DNA from: Bacteroidales bacterium
GTDB taxonomy: Bacteria > Bacteroidota > Bacteroidia > Bacteroidales > ML635J-15
Reading direction: 5' to 3'
Assembly: GCA_017997855.1 (NCBI GenBank)
Contig: JAGOEF010000087.1
Location: 1 to 6,745, forward strand
Length of the DNA: 6,745 bases
Part shown: in pieces, positions 1 through 6,745 of the stretch
How positions within the stretch are numbered: position 1 is the first letter of the stretch
Layout of the letters: every line of letters begins with the position of its first letter
The notes under the pieces: generated by a model
What the model was told of the DNA's origin: nothing
The model's database searches: none
The model's input: only the letters and a program-made list of their open reading frames with translations
Translations under genes and position numbers: made by a program

Positions 1-2
1 AA

Positions 3-3000
3 TTTGCACTGATGCGCAAGGGAAACGACTTTTGTGTGTTTTTCAGCAACACCGATCTCACATCGCTGCATGGCCGCGACAGTGTGAAAATATACAATAC
101 ATCAGGCACTTACTACCCTCTGAAAGATTTATGGACCGGAAAGAAAGGCATGGTTACCTGGGAACGTGTGGGGATATCCCGCGATTCGATTTATGCCAAT
201 CTGAACAACTACAACATCAATCTTAAAGAACCCAAATATGTTGCCGATACGGTAACATTCATCAACACAATTTATTTTAAAGAACCGCTGCTCGGTCAGC
301 TCACCGATGATGCCCTGAATCTTGACGATGGCCGGAAATCATCATTCCCCAGATTCAGATCATACCAGCAGCATTTTAAAATAAAAAATATCGTGAAGGG
401 CGTTGACTACGAAGGGGGGTTTAGCATGCGCGGCAAAGAGTTTATTGGTAGTGGAGTCGACGAAAATCCGGCTAAGATATTCATTCCAAAAAACGACACC
501 ATCGATTTTGTAGCCTATTCCAAAGCATTCAGGCTTGACCAAAATACCATTTTCAGCGAACACACCGAAATTGTACTCCACCTGAGCGAAGACTCAATAT
601 ATCATCCCGACCTTACCTTCAAATACACCATGAAAACAGGCCTTCTCGAATTAATCAGGCTGAAGGAGGAAATGTCGAAAGTGAACTATACAAACAGTTA
701 CCATCAGGTGGCAATGGATTTCACCTGGCTGAAATGGTACATCGACAAGTTCAGCATGGAATTTACACAGATTCAAACCCCGGGATACCCTAACGAAATC
801 ATGTTCGAATCGCTCGATTTTTTCCGCTACGAACGGTATAAGCAAATTAAAATGCAGGATGCACGCAACCCGCTCGATATTCTTACCGAATATGCAAACT
901 TCTGCAATTGCAGTGAATTCACCGCCAATCAGTTATCGGCACATATCGGATTCAGTCCCACTCAGGTAAAGCAAATGCTTCTCAGGGTTGCTTACATGGG
1001 ATTTATTATCTACAACCCCGAAAAAGAAATTATTAAAGTAAAACCCGAAGCATGGCGCTTTATCGACGCTTCAAAATATTTCGCTGATTCTGATGTGATG
1101 CAGTTCTTTTCGAGTATGCCATCAGAGCAGGCTAACGCGGAATTGAGTTTGCTGAATTATGATCTTAAAATGTATGGCGTTTCGAATGTACAGGTAAGCG
1201 ATTCACAAAGTGTTAAAGTGTATCCTATCGATAAAAAAATCATTCTGCAGAAAAATCGTTGCTTTCGCTTTAATGGCACCATTCAGGCCGGGCAATTCTA
1301 CTATTACGGAAGTAATTTCAAATTCGATTACAACCGCTTCCTGTTCGACATGCCACAGTGCGACAGCATGAAAATGGTTGCCGAAAGCGATGCGCTCGAT
1401 GTAAATGGGAATAAAAAACTGGCCATCGTTCAGAACAAGCTCGAAAACTTCAGGGGAGAATTTCAGATTGACGACCCGCAAAATAAATCAGGGCGTTTCG
1501 ACTATGACCAGTTCCCGAGTTTTACTACCAAGACAATTTCATACGTTTACTACGACAGTAAAAAAATTCATAACGGGGTTTACAAACGCAATAGTTTTTA
1601 TTTTGAAATTGACCCGTTTACCATTGACTCAATCGATGGATTTTCGCCTGATAACCTGAAATTTTCAGGTCGTCTGGTGTCTGCCGACATTTTTCCCGAT
1701 ATCAAACAAACCCTGGTGCTTCGAAACGATTTTTCGCTGGGTTTTAACATGAATACCGGACCTGCAGGCTTACCGTTGTACGATGGCAAAGCTACCTATT
1801 ACAAGATTATAGATCTCAGCAACGAAGGTTTGCGAGGTAAAGGTAAAATCGATTACCTCACGAGTGAAATTAATGCCGATTACCTGATATTTTTTCCGGA
1901 TTCACTCGACGGTCACGCTCAAACATTTGCCATCGAAAGTCAAAAAAAACCGGTTGAATTCCCAACCGTTACCGGAGCTGACAACGATTTGCGCTGGCTG
2001 GTGAAGCGCGATAAATTCTATGTATATCAGGATAGCGTCGAATTCAAAATGTTCGACAATCAGGCCATGCATAAAGGATACCTGAATATCACCAGTCAGG
2101 GACTCGAAGGAGCCGGTGTTATGACCATTGGGAAAGCACATCTTAAATCAAAATTGTTTGATTATGGCTTCGAAACCATTCATGCCGATACTTCTGACTT
2201 TGAGATTTACGCTATCAGCGAATTCGCTTCCGACTTCGATGGGAAAAATGTGACTGCTGATGTAAATTTTAAAGATCGTAAAGGAACCTTTAAATCAAAT
2301 GGTGAACTGACCACCTGGGAATTTAAACATAATAAGTATATCAGTATTATGGATCAGATGGTGTGGTATATGGACAAGGAAGAACTCGAAATATCAGCTT
2401 CGAACGATGTAATGGCCAAGCTTGAGAACCAAAAAGAAAAAATGAGTCCCACCGAATGGGAAGATTTATTTCTCGAAGGCCCCAAATTTATTTCGGTACA
2501 TCCCGCTCAGGACAGCCTCTGGTTTGTTGCCCCAAAAGCACGCTACAATTATGTCGATCATATTATTTATGCCGAAGGTGTGCAACTGATCAGGGTGGCC
2601 GATGCAACCATTTACCTGACTGATGGCAAGATTACCGTTGAAAAAGATGCCAAAATGCGCCCACTCGAAAACGTAAAAATCATAGCCAATACCACAACCC
2701 GTTACCACAATATTTATGATGGTAAAGTTCAGATTTCGGGAAGATTAAAATATTCGGGCGAAGGCTATTATGATTATGTTGATGCTGTGGGAAGACGCCA
2801 AAAAATATTTATGAATTCGGTTGGTGTCGATTATAGCGGACAAACCATAGCTTCCGGAAAGATTTCGGAGCCGGAGAACTTTATGCTGAGCACATTCTTT
2901 GGATTTCAGGGAGAAGCCCGCATTGCAGCAAGTCGTCAGAATCTTGAATTTATCGGTGCAGCCAAGGTGGGTACCGGTTGTGATACAATTAAGTCGCAAT

Positions 3001-4034
3001 GGATTAAGTTTTCGGCAGTGATTGATCCTACCGACATTTATATTCCGGTTGACTCACTCCCGCTCGACATCAACAATCAGCGGATTGCCAACGGCTTGGT
3101 AATGCAATCAACAGGCCGGGCATATCCTGCATTTCTGTCGAGAACCTATACTGCCTACGATATCAGCATGTTTCAGTCGCATGGCTTTCTCTATTACGAT
3201 AAAGATGAAAAAGCTTACATGATCGGATCTCGCGAAAAGATTGAAGAGCCCAATTTGCCCGGAAATTTGCTGACTGTGTATCGAGAGCAATGTAAAGTTA
3301 CCGGCGAGGGTAAATTCGATCTGAGTAAACCCGGAGAAATTTTCAACCTGAATGCCATTGGTGAGTTTGAATACGATTATACCGACGATACCGTGAGTTT
3401 GTTTCTGAGTATGCTGATTAATGCTCCTTTCAGTAACAACGCCTGGAAGCGGTTTGCCGAAGTGCTGAACACAAACCCGGGTCTCGAAGGAATTAACCCC
3501 CGTAACGACATGTACGATCAGGCGCTGGTCGAATTTCTGGGAACAAAAAAAGCCGATGAGTGGTTCTCGAACATGAGTCTGGGCAACATGAATAAATATC
3601 CTTCGGAGCTCGAAAACATGCTCATACTCACCGACCTCGAAATGCAGTTGCATTATGGGATGGGTGCTTTCATTCACGCCGGACCCGTAAGTATAATCAA
3701 CGCAGGAAAGAACCCAATCAACCGTTCGGTATTTTCATATATCAGGGCCGAACGCGGAAAACGCAGCGATATTTTTGAAATATTACTCGAGGTTGATACC
3801 AAAACATGGTTCTACTTCCGTTATGTTGGTGGTTTGTTCAGCGTATTGTCATCTGATCCGGAATTCAACGAAATCATCATCAACACCAAAGAAGGCGAAA
3901 GGTTTTTTGAAGATAAAAACACAGGAAAAACCTATTCGTATGCCCTTACCAGCGAAACCTACTATCGTAAGTTTAAACGCGATATGGACCGGAAATTCAA
4001 CAATACTTCCAACAATAACGATGAGGGCGAATAA
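3..4034 (+). CDS. Very large beta-rich protein of unknown function, probably exported (5' partial)
   Basis: I do not recognise a named family. The frame is open from base 3; the first internal ATG is at 12 and gives 1340 residues (numbering used here). No signal peptide or membrane segment follows that ATG, so the true start is probably upstream of the window. The bases before base 3 cannot be read, and a stop ending in AA just there cannot be excluded. The chain is mostly short alternating strands rich in Tyr, Phe, Asp, Ser and Gly, as in extracytoplasmic beta proteins. Residues about 285-350 are different: helical, resembling a winged helix, ending in a strand pair (FIIYNPEKEIIKVKP). Residues about 825-985 have repeated strand-turn units somewhat like LptA/OstA repeats (inference). 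The last 240 residues are mixed, with a helical part and a Lys/Arg-rich conserved-looking stretch (YIRAERGKRSDIFEI, from about residue 1244). Its stop overlaps the start of the GWxTD lipoprotein gene by 14 bases, suggesting coupled translation and a shared envelope role. The reading frame shows no sign of decay. Confidence 0.85.
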   Translation, partial: FALMRKGNDFCVFFSNTDLTSLHGRDSVKIYNTSGTYYPLKDLWTGKKGMVTWERVGISRDSIYANLNNYNINLKEPKYVADTVTFINTIYFKEPLLGQLTDDALNLDDGRKSSFPRFRSYQQHFKIKNIVKGVDYEGGFSMRGKEFIGSGVDENPAKIFIPKNDTIDFVAYSKAFRLDQNTIFSEHTEIVLHLSEDSIYHPDLTFKYTMKTGLLELIRLKEEMSKVNYTNSYHQVAMDFTWLKWYIDKFSMEFTQIQTPGYPNEIMFESLDFFRYERYKQIKMQDARNPLDILTEYANFCNCSEFTANQLSAHIGFSPTQVKQMLLRVAYMGFIIYNPEKEIIKVKPEAWRFIDASKYFADSDVMQFFSSMPSEQANAELSLLNYDLKMYGVSNVQVSDSQSVKVYPIDKKIILQKNRCFRFNGTIQAGQFYYYGSNFKFDYNRFLFDMPQCDSMKMVAESDALDVNGNKKLAIVQNKLENFRGEFQIDDPQNKSGRFDYDQFPSFTTKTISYVYYDSKKIHNGVYKRNSFYFEIDPFTIDSIDGFSPDNLKFSGRLVSADIFPDIKQTLVLRNDFSLGFNMNTGPAGLPLYDGKATYYKIIDLSNEGLRGKGKIDYLTSEINADYLIFFPDSLDGHAQTFAIESQKKPVEFPTVTGADNDLRWLVKRDKFYVYQDSVEFKMFDNQAMHKGYLNITSQGLEGAGVMTIGKAHLKSKLFDYGFETIHADTSDFEIYAISEFASDFDGKNVTADVNFKDRKGTFKSNGELTTWEFKHNKYISIMDQMVWYMDKEELEISASNDVMAKLENQKEKMSPTEWEDLFLEGPKFISVHPAQDSLWFVAPKARYNYVDHIIYAEGVQLIRVADATIYLTDGKITVEKDAKMRPLENVKIIANTTTRYHNIYDGKVQISGRLKYSGEGYYDYVDAVGRRQKIFMNSVGVDYSGQTIASGKISEPENFMLSTFFGFQGEARIAASRQNLEFIGAAKVGTGCDTIKSQWIKFSAVIDPTDIYIPVDSLPLDINNQRIANGLVMQSTGRAYPAFLSRTYTAYDISMFQSHGFLYYDKDEKAYMIGSREKIEEPNLPGNLLTVYREQCKVTGEGKFDLSKPGEIFNLNAIGEFEYDYTDDTVSLFLSMLINAPFSNNAWKRFAEVLNTNPGLEGINPRNDMYDQALVEFLGTKKADEWFSNMSLGNMNKYPSELENMLILTDLEMQLHYGMGAFIHAGPVSIINAGKNPINRSVFSYIRAERGKRSDIFEILLEVDTKTWFYFRYVGGLFSVLSSDPEFNEIIINTKEGERFFEDKNTGKTYSYALTSETYYRKFKRDMDRKFNNTSNNNDEGE

Positions 4035-5301
4035 ACCTGTCTATATCGGGTTAACACTGATTGCCGGAGCAATACTATGCCTTGCATCGTGCTATGCACC
4101 CCCGGCACATACCGGTGATTCGTGGAACTACAATCTGGCTTCGCTCTATAATCCGGCTGAGTCGGGCCTGCACACCGGCTGCTTTGTTTACCACACATCC
4201 GACACAAGCTCATCGCTGTTTTTTAAGGTATCGAAAAACGAATTTGTAGCCTATCAGGAACCCGAAAATTCTACACCTATCATCAGTGTTACCGTTAAAT
4301 ATGTATTGCGCGATTTTGAAACAACCGCGCTGGTCGACAGCGGATCATGGCATTATCGGGTTGAACGCGGAGGTTCGAACGATTTTATCAGCTATGTAAA
4401 TATTAAAACCGAAAAAGGCAAAAAATACAACCTGGTGGTATTGTTTGGAGATGCTGTTCGCAAAGTGAGCCGTCGTATGATGATTGAAACTAACCGCACC
4501 ATAGCTGGAAACAATCAGCATTATTTTGTTGAAACAGCCGATTCACTTAAGTCACCGCTGTTTCAACCCTATGTGAAATCGGGAAGGATTTATCGAATTT
4601 ACAATAAACTCAGTGGAGATACCATCTATACTATCGCACATTTTAAACTGGTAAATATTATGCCTCAGTCGCCATTTGCGACTACTGTAATACCGGCATT
4701 GCCGGTTCCCGATTCGGTATATTCGATGCGTAGCGGCGACACCATCCGTTTCAGTCAAAAAGGTATTTACTTTATTTCGACATCAAAATCGCCTGATGCC
4801 GGGTTAACTTTAACTAATCTTGGAAATGAGTATCCAAACATTAAGACAGCAGAGGCTATGATTGAACCCCTGCGATACCTTACAAATGCCCGCAAATGGA
4901 ACGAAATGATGGAGGCTGCCGACAAGAAGCTGGTACTCGATAAATTCTGGCTGAGCCTTACCCCCGATATACGCAGGTCGAAAGAGTTAATCCGGATTTA
5001 TTACAACCGCGTTGCCATGGCCAATGAGTTATTTGGCACCTACCAGCCTGGCTGGCAAACCGACCGCGGAATGATTTATATTATATTTGGAGCACCTGGA
5101 ACCGTTTACAAGGGCCCCGATTCGGAACAATGGATTTATGGCGATAATCCGGAACTGTCGTCGATTGCTTTTACATTTCGCAAAAACAACAACTACCTGA
5201 GCCACAACGAATACTTTCTGGAACGGGAACAACGCTTTCAAACCCTTTGGTCACAAGCCATCGAAACATGGTTGAAAGGAAAAGCATTTTCGGTAAATTA
5301 A
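4021..5301 (+). CDS. GWxTD-domain-containing lipoprotein
   Basis: This encodes 426 residues. The ATG at 4021 is chosen because it gives a clean lipoprotein signal: basic MRANK, a hydrophobic stretch at residues 7-22, then lipobox LASC with Cys24 as the lipidated residue. The frame is open further upstream to 3775, but that part lies inside the preceding gene and would bury the signal. The middle, about 30-260, is beta-rich and unrecognised. The C-terminal part, about 270-420, is the GWxTD domain: a helical lead-in with the FWLSLTPD motif (309-316), the signature GWQTDRG (344-350), then IYIIFGAPG (352-360) and the EQWIYG motif (369-374). GWxTD proteins are common in Bacteroidota; their biochemical role is not established to my knowledge. 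No Asp after Cys24 (Tyr25 instead) argues nothing firm about sorting. The start overlaps the end of the large upstream gene by 14 bases without a Shine-Dalgarno, so translation is probably coupled. RlmB follows after 15 bases. The family call is firm; the function is unknown. Confidence 0.93.
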   Translation: MRANKPVYIGLTLIAGAILCLASCYAPPAHTGDSWNYNLASLYNPAESGLHTGCFVYHTSDTSSSLFFKVSKNEFVAYQEPENSTPIISVTVKYVLRDFETTALVDSGSWHYRVERGGSNDFISYVNIKTEKGKKYNLVVLFGDAVRKVSRRMMIETNRTIAGNNQHYFVETADSLKSPLFQPYVKSGRIYRIYNKLSGDTIYTIAHFKLVNIMPQSPFATTVIPALPVPDSVYSMRSGDTIRFSQKGIYFISTSKSPDAGLTLTNLGNEYPNIKTAEAMIEPLRYLTNARKWNEMMEAADKKLVLDKFWLSLTPDIRRSKELIRIYYNRVAMANELFGTYQPGWQTDRGMIYIIFGAPGTVYKGPDSEQWIYGDNPELSSIAFTFRKNNNYLSHNEYFLEREQRFQTLWSQAIETWLKGKAFSVN

Positions 5302-5316
5302 TAATCAAGTCTAATT

Positions 5317-6060
5317 ATGGATACATTTATTTTTGGAATACACCCTGTTATTGAAGCCCTGAAATCGGGAACTGAAATCAACAAAATCTTTATTCGCAAA
5401 GGCTTGCTTAGCGAAGCAATCGGACAGCTGATTAGTCTTGCCAAACCACTGAATATACCGGTACAGTTTATTCCACAGGAACGATTCAATAAATATACAC
5501 GCAAAAACCATCAGGGAGTACTGGCTATTGTATCGCCCGTCGAATATCAACCCTGGGAGGAAATTCTACACCGGGTATTTGCATCCGGTCGTGACCCTTT
5601 GTTTCTGGTACTCGATGGTATCACCGATGTACGTAACTTTGGGGCCATTGCCCGCACCGCAGAGTGCACCGGGGTTGACGCAATTATCATAACCACAACC
5701 AACAACCCGGGCATAACCGCCGATGCTGTAAAAACTTCGGCCGGAGCTCTCAACACGGTACCGGTGTGCCGTGTAAAATATCTTTCCGACACCCTGAAGG
5801 CACTCCGTCAAAGTGGTCTCAGTATTGTGGCCTGCACACGCAGCAACGATACACCTTATATTGAGGCTGACTTCAACAGACCCCTGGCCATTGTCATGGG
5901 CTCCGAAGATAAAGGTATTGAACCGGTAAACCTGAATCAGTGCGAACTCAATATCGGAATACCCGTGTTTGGTTCTCTCGATTCGCTGAATGTTTCAGTG
6001 GCAACGGGAATTGTGGTTTATGAGGTGTTACGCCAGCGTAATTTAATAGGCAAACAATAA
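5317..6060 (+). CDS. rlmB: 23S rRNA (guanosine-2'-O)-methyltransferase, RlmB/TrmH (SpoU) family
   Basis: The predicted 247-residue cytoplasmic enzyme transfers a methyl group from S-adenosylmethionine to a ribose 2'-OH; in E. coli, RlmB modifies G2251 in the peptidyl-transferase P-loop of 23S rRNA. Residues 1-75 form the L30e-like RNA-binding domain, starting with the typical FGIHPVIEAL and including KNHQGVLAIVSP (63-74). The SPOUT knot domain follows with all three motifs: motif 1 LDGITDVRNFGAIARTAE (99-116) with Asn107, catalytic-type Arg113 and Glu116; the SAGAL segment (141-145); motif 2 IVMGSEDKGI (192-201) with Glu197; and motif 3 IPVFGSLDSLNVSVATGI (215-232) with Ser223 and Asn225. Length matches the family (E. 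coli about 243). The start at 5317 is the only ATG that retains the complete N-terminal domain. It lies 15 bases after the GWxTD stop, so it is probably cotranscribed. The SpoU family is certain. RlmB rather than a close paralogue such as a tRNA TrmH is likely from the N-terminal domain and length, but is not proved. Confidence 0.93.
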   Translation: MDTFIFGIHPVIEALKSGTEINKIFIRKGLLSEAIGQLISLAKPLNIPVQFIPQERFNKYTRKNHQGVLAIVSPVEYQPWEEILHRVFASGRDPLFLVLDGITDVRNFGAIARTAECTGVDAIIITTTNNPGITADAVKTSAGALNTVPVCRVKYLSDTLKALRQSGLSIVACTRSNDTPYIEADFNRPLAIVMGSEDKGIEPVNLNQCELNIGIPVFGSLDSLNVSVATGIVVYEVLRQRNLIGKQ

Positions 6061-6093
6061 AATTCCTTTTTCGGTGTTTGACCAAAAGATACG

Positions 6094-6101
6094 TACATTT
6101 G
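6094..6101 (+). promoter_or_regulatory. Bacteroidota -7 promoter element, TACATTTG
   Basis: TACATTTG matches all six fixed positions of the Bacteroidota sigma-ABfr -7 consensus TAnnTTTG. It ends one base before the ATG at 6103. The upstream -33 element is poor: TTTG at 6077-6080 is only 13 bases away, shorter than the usual spacing near 19-21, and the T-run at 6067-6071 is only a loose match. If the box is used, transcription would start at about 6104-6107, within the first two codons. It could also be a chance match in AT-rich sequence. Confidence 0.5.
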
Positions 6102-6102
6102 C

Positions 6103-6615
6103 ATGATGAAATGGGGAGTTTACATATTGGCATTTATTGCAGCAAGTTTGCTGTTTACTGCCTGTTTCCACATCGAAAGCTATCCCCCCGAACCACAAAT
6201 AGAGTTGAAATATTTCACACTTACCGATTCGATCGATGGCTTGGGCAACCCTGTGCTGAATGGTGAGCTGTGTATCAGTTTTGTTGATGGTGACGGTGAC
6301 ATCGGGTATCGCGCAACCAGCGATACAGCAGCAGCCGACACACTAAAGACAGTTTTCATTAAAAAATATCTTAAAGAGGATGGCATTTTCAAAGAAGTTT
6401 ATTTGGCTGTGCCTCTTAATTTCCGCGTTCCTTACTTCGAAAGCGAAGGCAACAACCCGACACTGAAAGGCGAAATAATTGTTCACGACCTGAACTCTAA
6501 CCCACCCTTTGCCGGCGACACCATTAAATATTCGGTATATATCAAAGACAGGGCAGGCCACAAAAGCAATACCATTGAGACACCCATTATGGTGCTTTCC
6601 GATTCGCTTCCTTAA
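6103..6615 (+). CDS. Small lipoprotein with a DGDGD motif
   Basis: This encodes 170 residues from the ATG at 6103, or 169 from the ATG at 6106. The N-terminus is a lipoprotein signal: Lys3, a hydrophobic core at residues 5-18, then FTAC with Cys21 as the lipidated residue. The mature part is acidic and beta-rich. It contains ISFVDGDGDIG (58-68), an Asp-rich turn common in Bacteroidota surface lipoproteins and compatible with calcium binding (inference). A C-terminal strand set (KYSVYIKDRAGHKSNTIETP) resembles the last strands of an immunoglobulin-like or cadherin-like fold. I do not recognise a named function. A 42-base gap separates it from rlmB and carries a -7 promoter box, so it is probably transcribed independently, although read-through from rlmB is possible because no terminator is visible there. 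No Shine-Dalgarno precedes either ATG. The stop is at 6613-6615. I am confident that this is a real gene and an exported lipoprotein, but not of its role. Confidence 0.87.
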   Translation: MMKWGVYILAFIAASLLFTACFHIESYPPEPQIELKYFTLTDSIDGLGNPVLNGELCISFVDGDGDIGYRATSDTAAADTLKTVFIKKYLKEDGIFKEVYLAVPLNFRVPYFESEGNNPTLKGEIIVHDLNSNPPFAGDTIKYSVYIKDRAGHKSNTIETPIMVLSDSLP

Positions 6616-6675
6616 GTCCGGGCCACCAGCCATTCCACAAAATTTACTGACACATTTGCGAATATTTGCTTCAGC

Positions 6676-6701
6676 GCGATAAAAACCACTATTTTTATCG
6701 C
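6676..6701. repeat. Perfect 10-bp inverted repeat with a 6-base loop in the intergenic gap
   Basis: The arms GCGATAAAAA (6676-6685) and TTTTTATCGC (6692-6701) are exact reverse complements around the loop CCACTA. The repeat begins 61 bases after the lipoprotein stop and ends 14 bases before the ATG at 6716. As RNA it would make an AT-rich hairpin. As DNA it is a dyad that a dimeric regulator could bind. It is not a classic intrinsic terminator because no T-run follows the second arm and the base of the stem is only five GC-containing pairs. Possible roles are an operator for the downstream gene, a 5'-leader hairpin, or a weak bidirectional terminator. The sequence alone does not decide between them. 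Confidence 0.7.
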
Positions 6702-6715
6702 AAAATTCGCTTGCA

Positions 6716-6745
6716 ATGAAATCAATCAAAATCGGGATATTTATG
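6716..6745 (+). CDS. Start of a further gene, cut off by the window edge
   Basis: An ATG at 6716 opens a frame of ten codons, MKSIKIGIFM, to the end of the window. The two lysines followed by Ile, Gly, Ile, Phe and Met look like the beginning of an export signal peptide. Same-strand orientation and a 100-base gap behind the lipoprotein fit a new gene. No Shine-Dalgarno is present, as usual in Bacteroidota. Nothing can be said about the product, and a few in-frame codons are weak evidence. Confidence 0.5.
   Translation, partial: MKSIKIGIFM

Noticed and set aside
1..14. TTTGCA just before the ATG at 12, resembling the -7 box at 6094
   Set aside because: The bases needed for the TA of the box are outside the window, and the protein from this ATG has no signal peptide. 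It is more likely internal coding sequence.
3108..3677. A 189-codon open frame on the minus strand
   Set aside because: It is antisense to a well-supported coding region with clear coding character on the plus strand. Its translation is low in recognisable motifs and rich in His, Cys and Phe, as is usual for shadow frames.
3775..4020. Upstream extension of the GWxTD reading frame to an ATG at 3775 (508 residues)
   Set aside because: It lies wholly inside the large upstream gene in another frame and would place the lipoprotein signal in the middle of the protein. The ATG at 4021 gives a correct signal and a 14-base overlap.
4691..4706. Short hairpin CCGGC-ATT-GCCGG
   Set aside because: It has a five-base stem inside the coding sequence of the GWxTD gene, is explained by codons, and has no T-run.
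5328..5335. TATTTTTG, a perfect match to the TAnnTTTG -7 box
   Set aside because: It is inside the rlmB N-terminus (codons for Thr-Phe-Ile-Phe-Gly), has no -33 partner, and would truncate the conserved start of the enzyme.
5753..5775. Palindrome-like stretch around GGTACC in rlmB
   Set aside because: The arms do not match beyond the restriction-site core. It is coding sequence for the conserved region after SAGAL.
6651..6668. Two near -7 boxes, CACATTTG and AATATTTG, before the last gene
   Set aside because: Each misses one fixed position of TAnnTTTG and neither has a correctly spaced -33 TTG, so they are mentioned only as context and not listed as promoters.

Overview
The window looks like part of a Bacteroidota chromosome, probably an environmental member of or near the Bacteroidales. 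The reasons are the family content (a GWxTD-domain lipoprotein, a DGDGD-type small lipoprotein and a Bacteroidota-style RlmB), the lack of Shine-Dalgarno sequences before the starts, and a TAnnTTTG-type -7 box. GC content appears moderate (not computed). All genes lie on the + strand and no RNA genes, CRISPR arrays or insertion sequences are visible.

Layout: (1) from the left edge to 4034, the 3' part of a very large gene encoding an unrecognised, probably exported, beta-rich protein; its N-terminus lies outside the window. (2) 4021-5301, a GWxTD-domain lipoprotein whose start overlaps the end of the large gene by 14 bases. (3) 5317-6060, a SpoU-family 23S rRNA 2'-O-methyltransferase (RlmB/TrmH type), 15 bases downstream. 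(4) 6103-6615, a small lipoprotein with its own near-consensus -7 box directly against the start codon. (5) 6616-6715, a non-coding gap with a perfect 10-bp inverted repeat. (6) from 6716, the first ten codons of another gene that runs off the right edge.

The first three genes look like one transcription unit, with translational coupling between the first two. The large protein and the GWxTD lipoprotein are the likely functional pair in the cell envelope. RlmB is probably carried along for expression and has an unrelated, ribosomal role. The last two genes appear to be separately promoted. No complete new defence or mobile system is visible. The most unusual material is the large unrecognised protein, including a winged-helix-like segment embedded in an otherwise beta-rich chain, followed by a possibly leaderless lipoprotein transcript and a strong codon-context bias.
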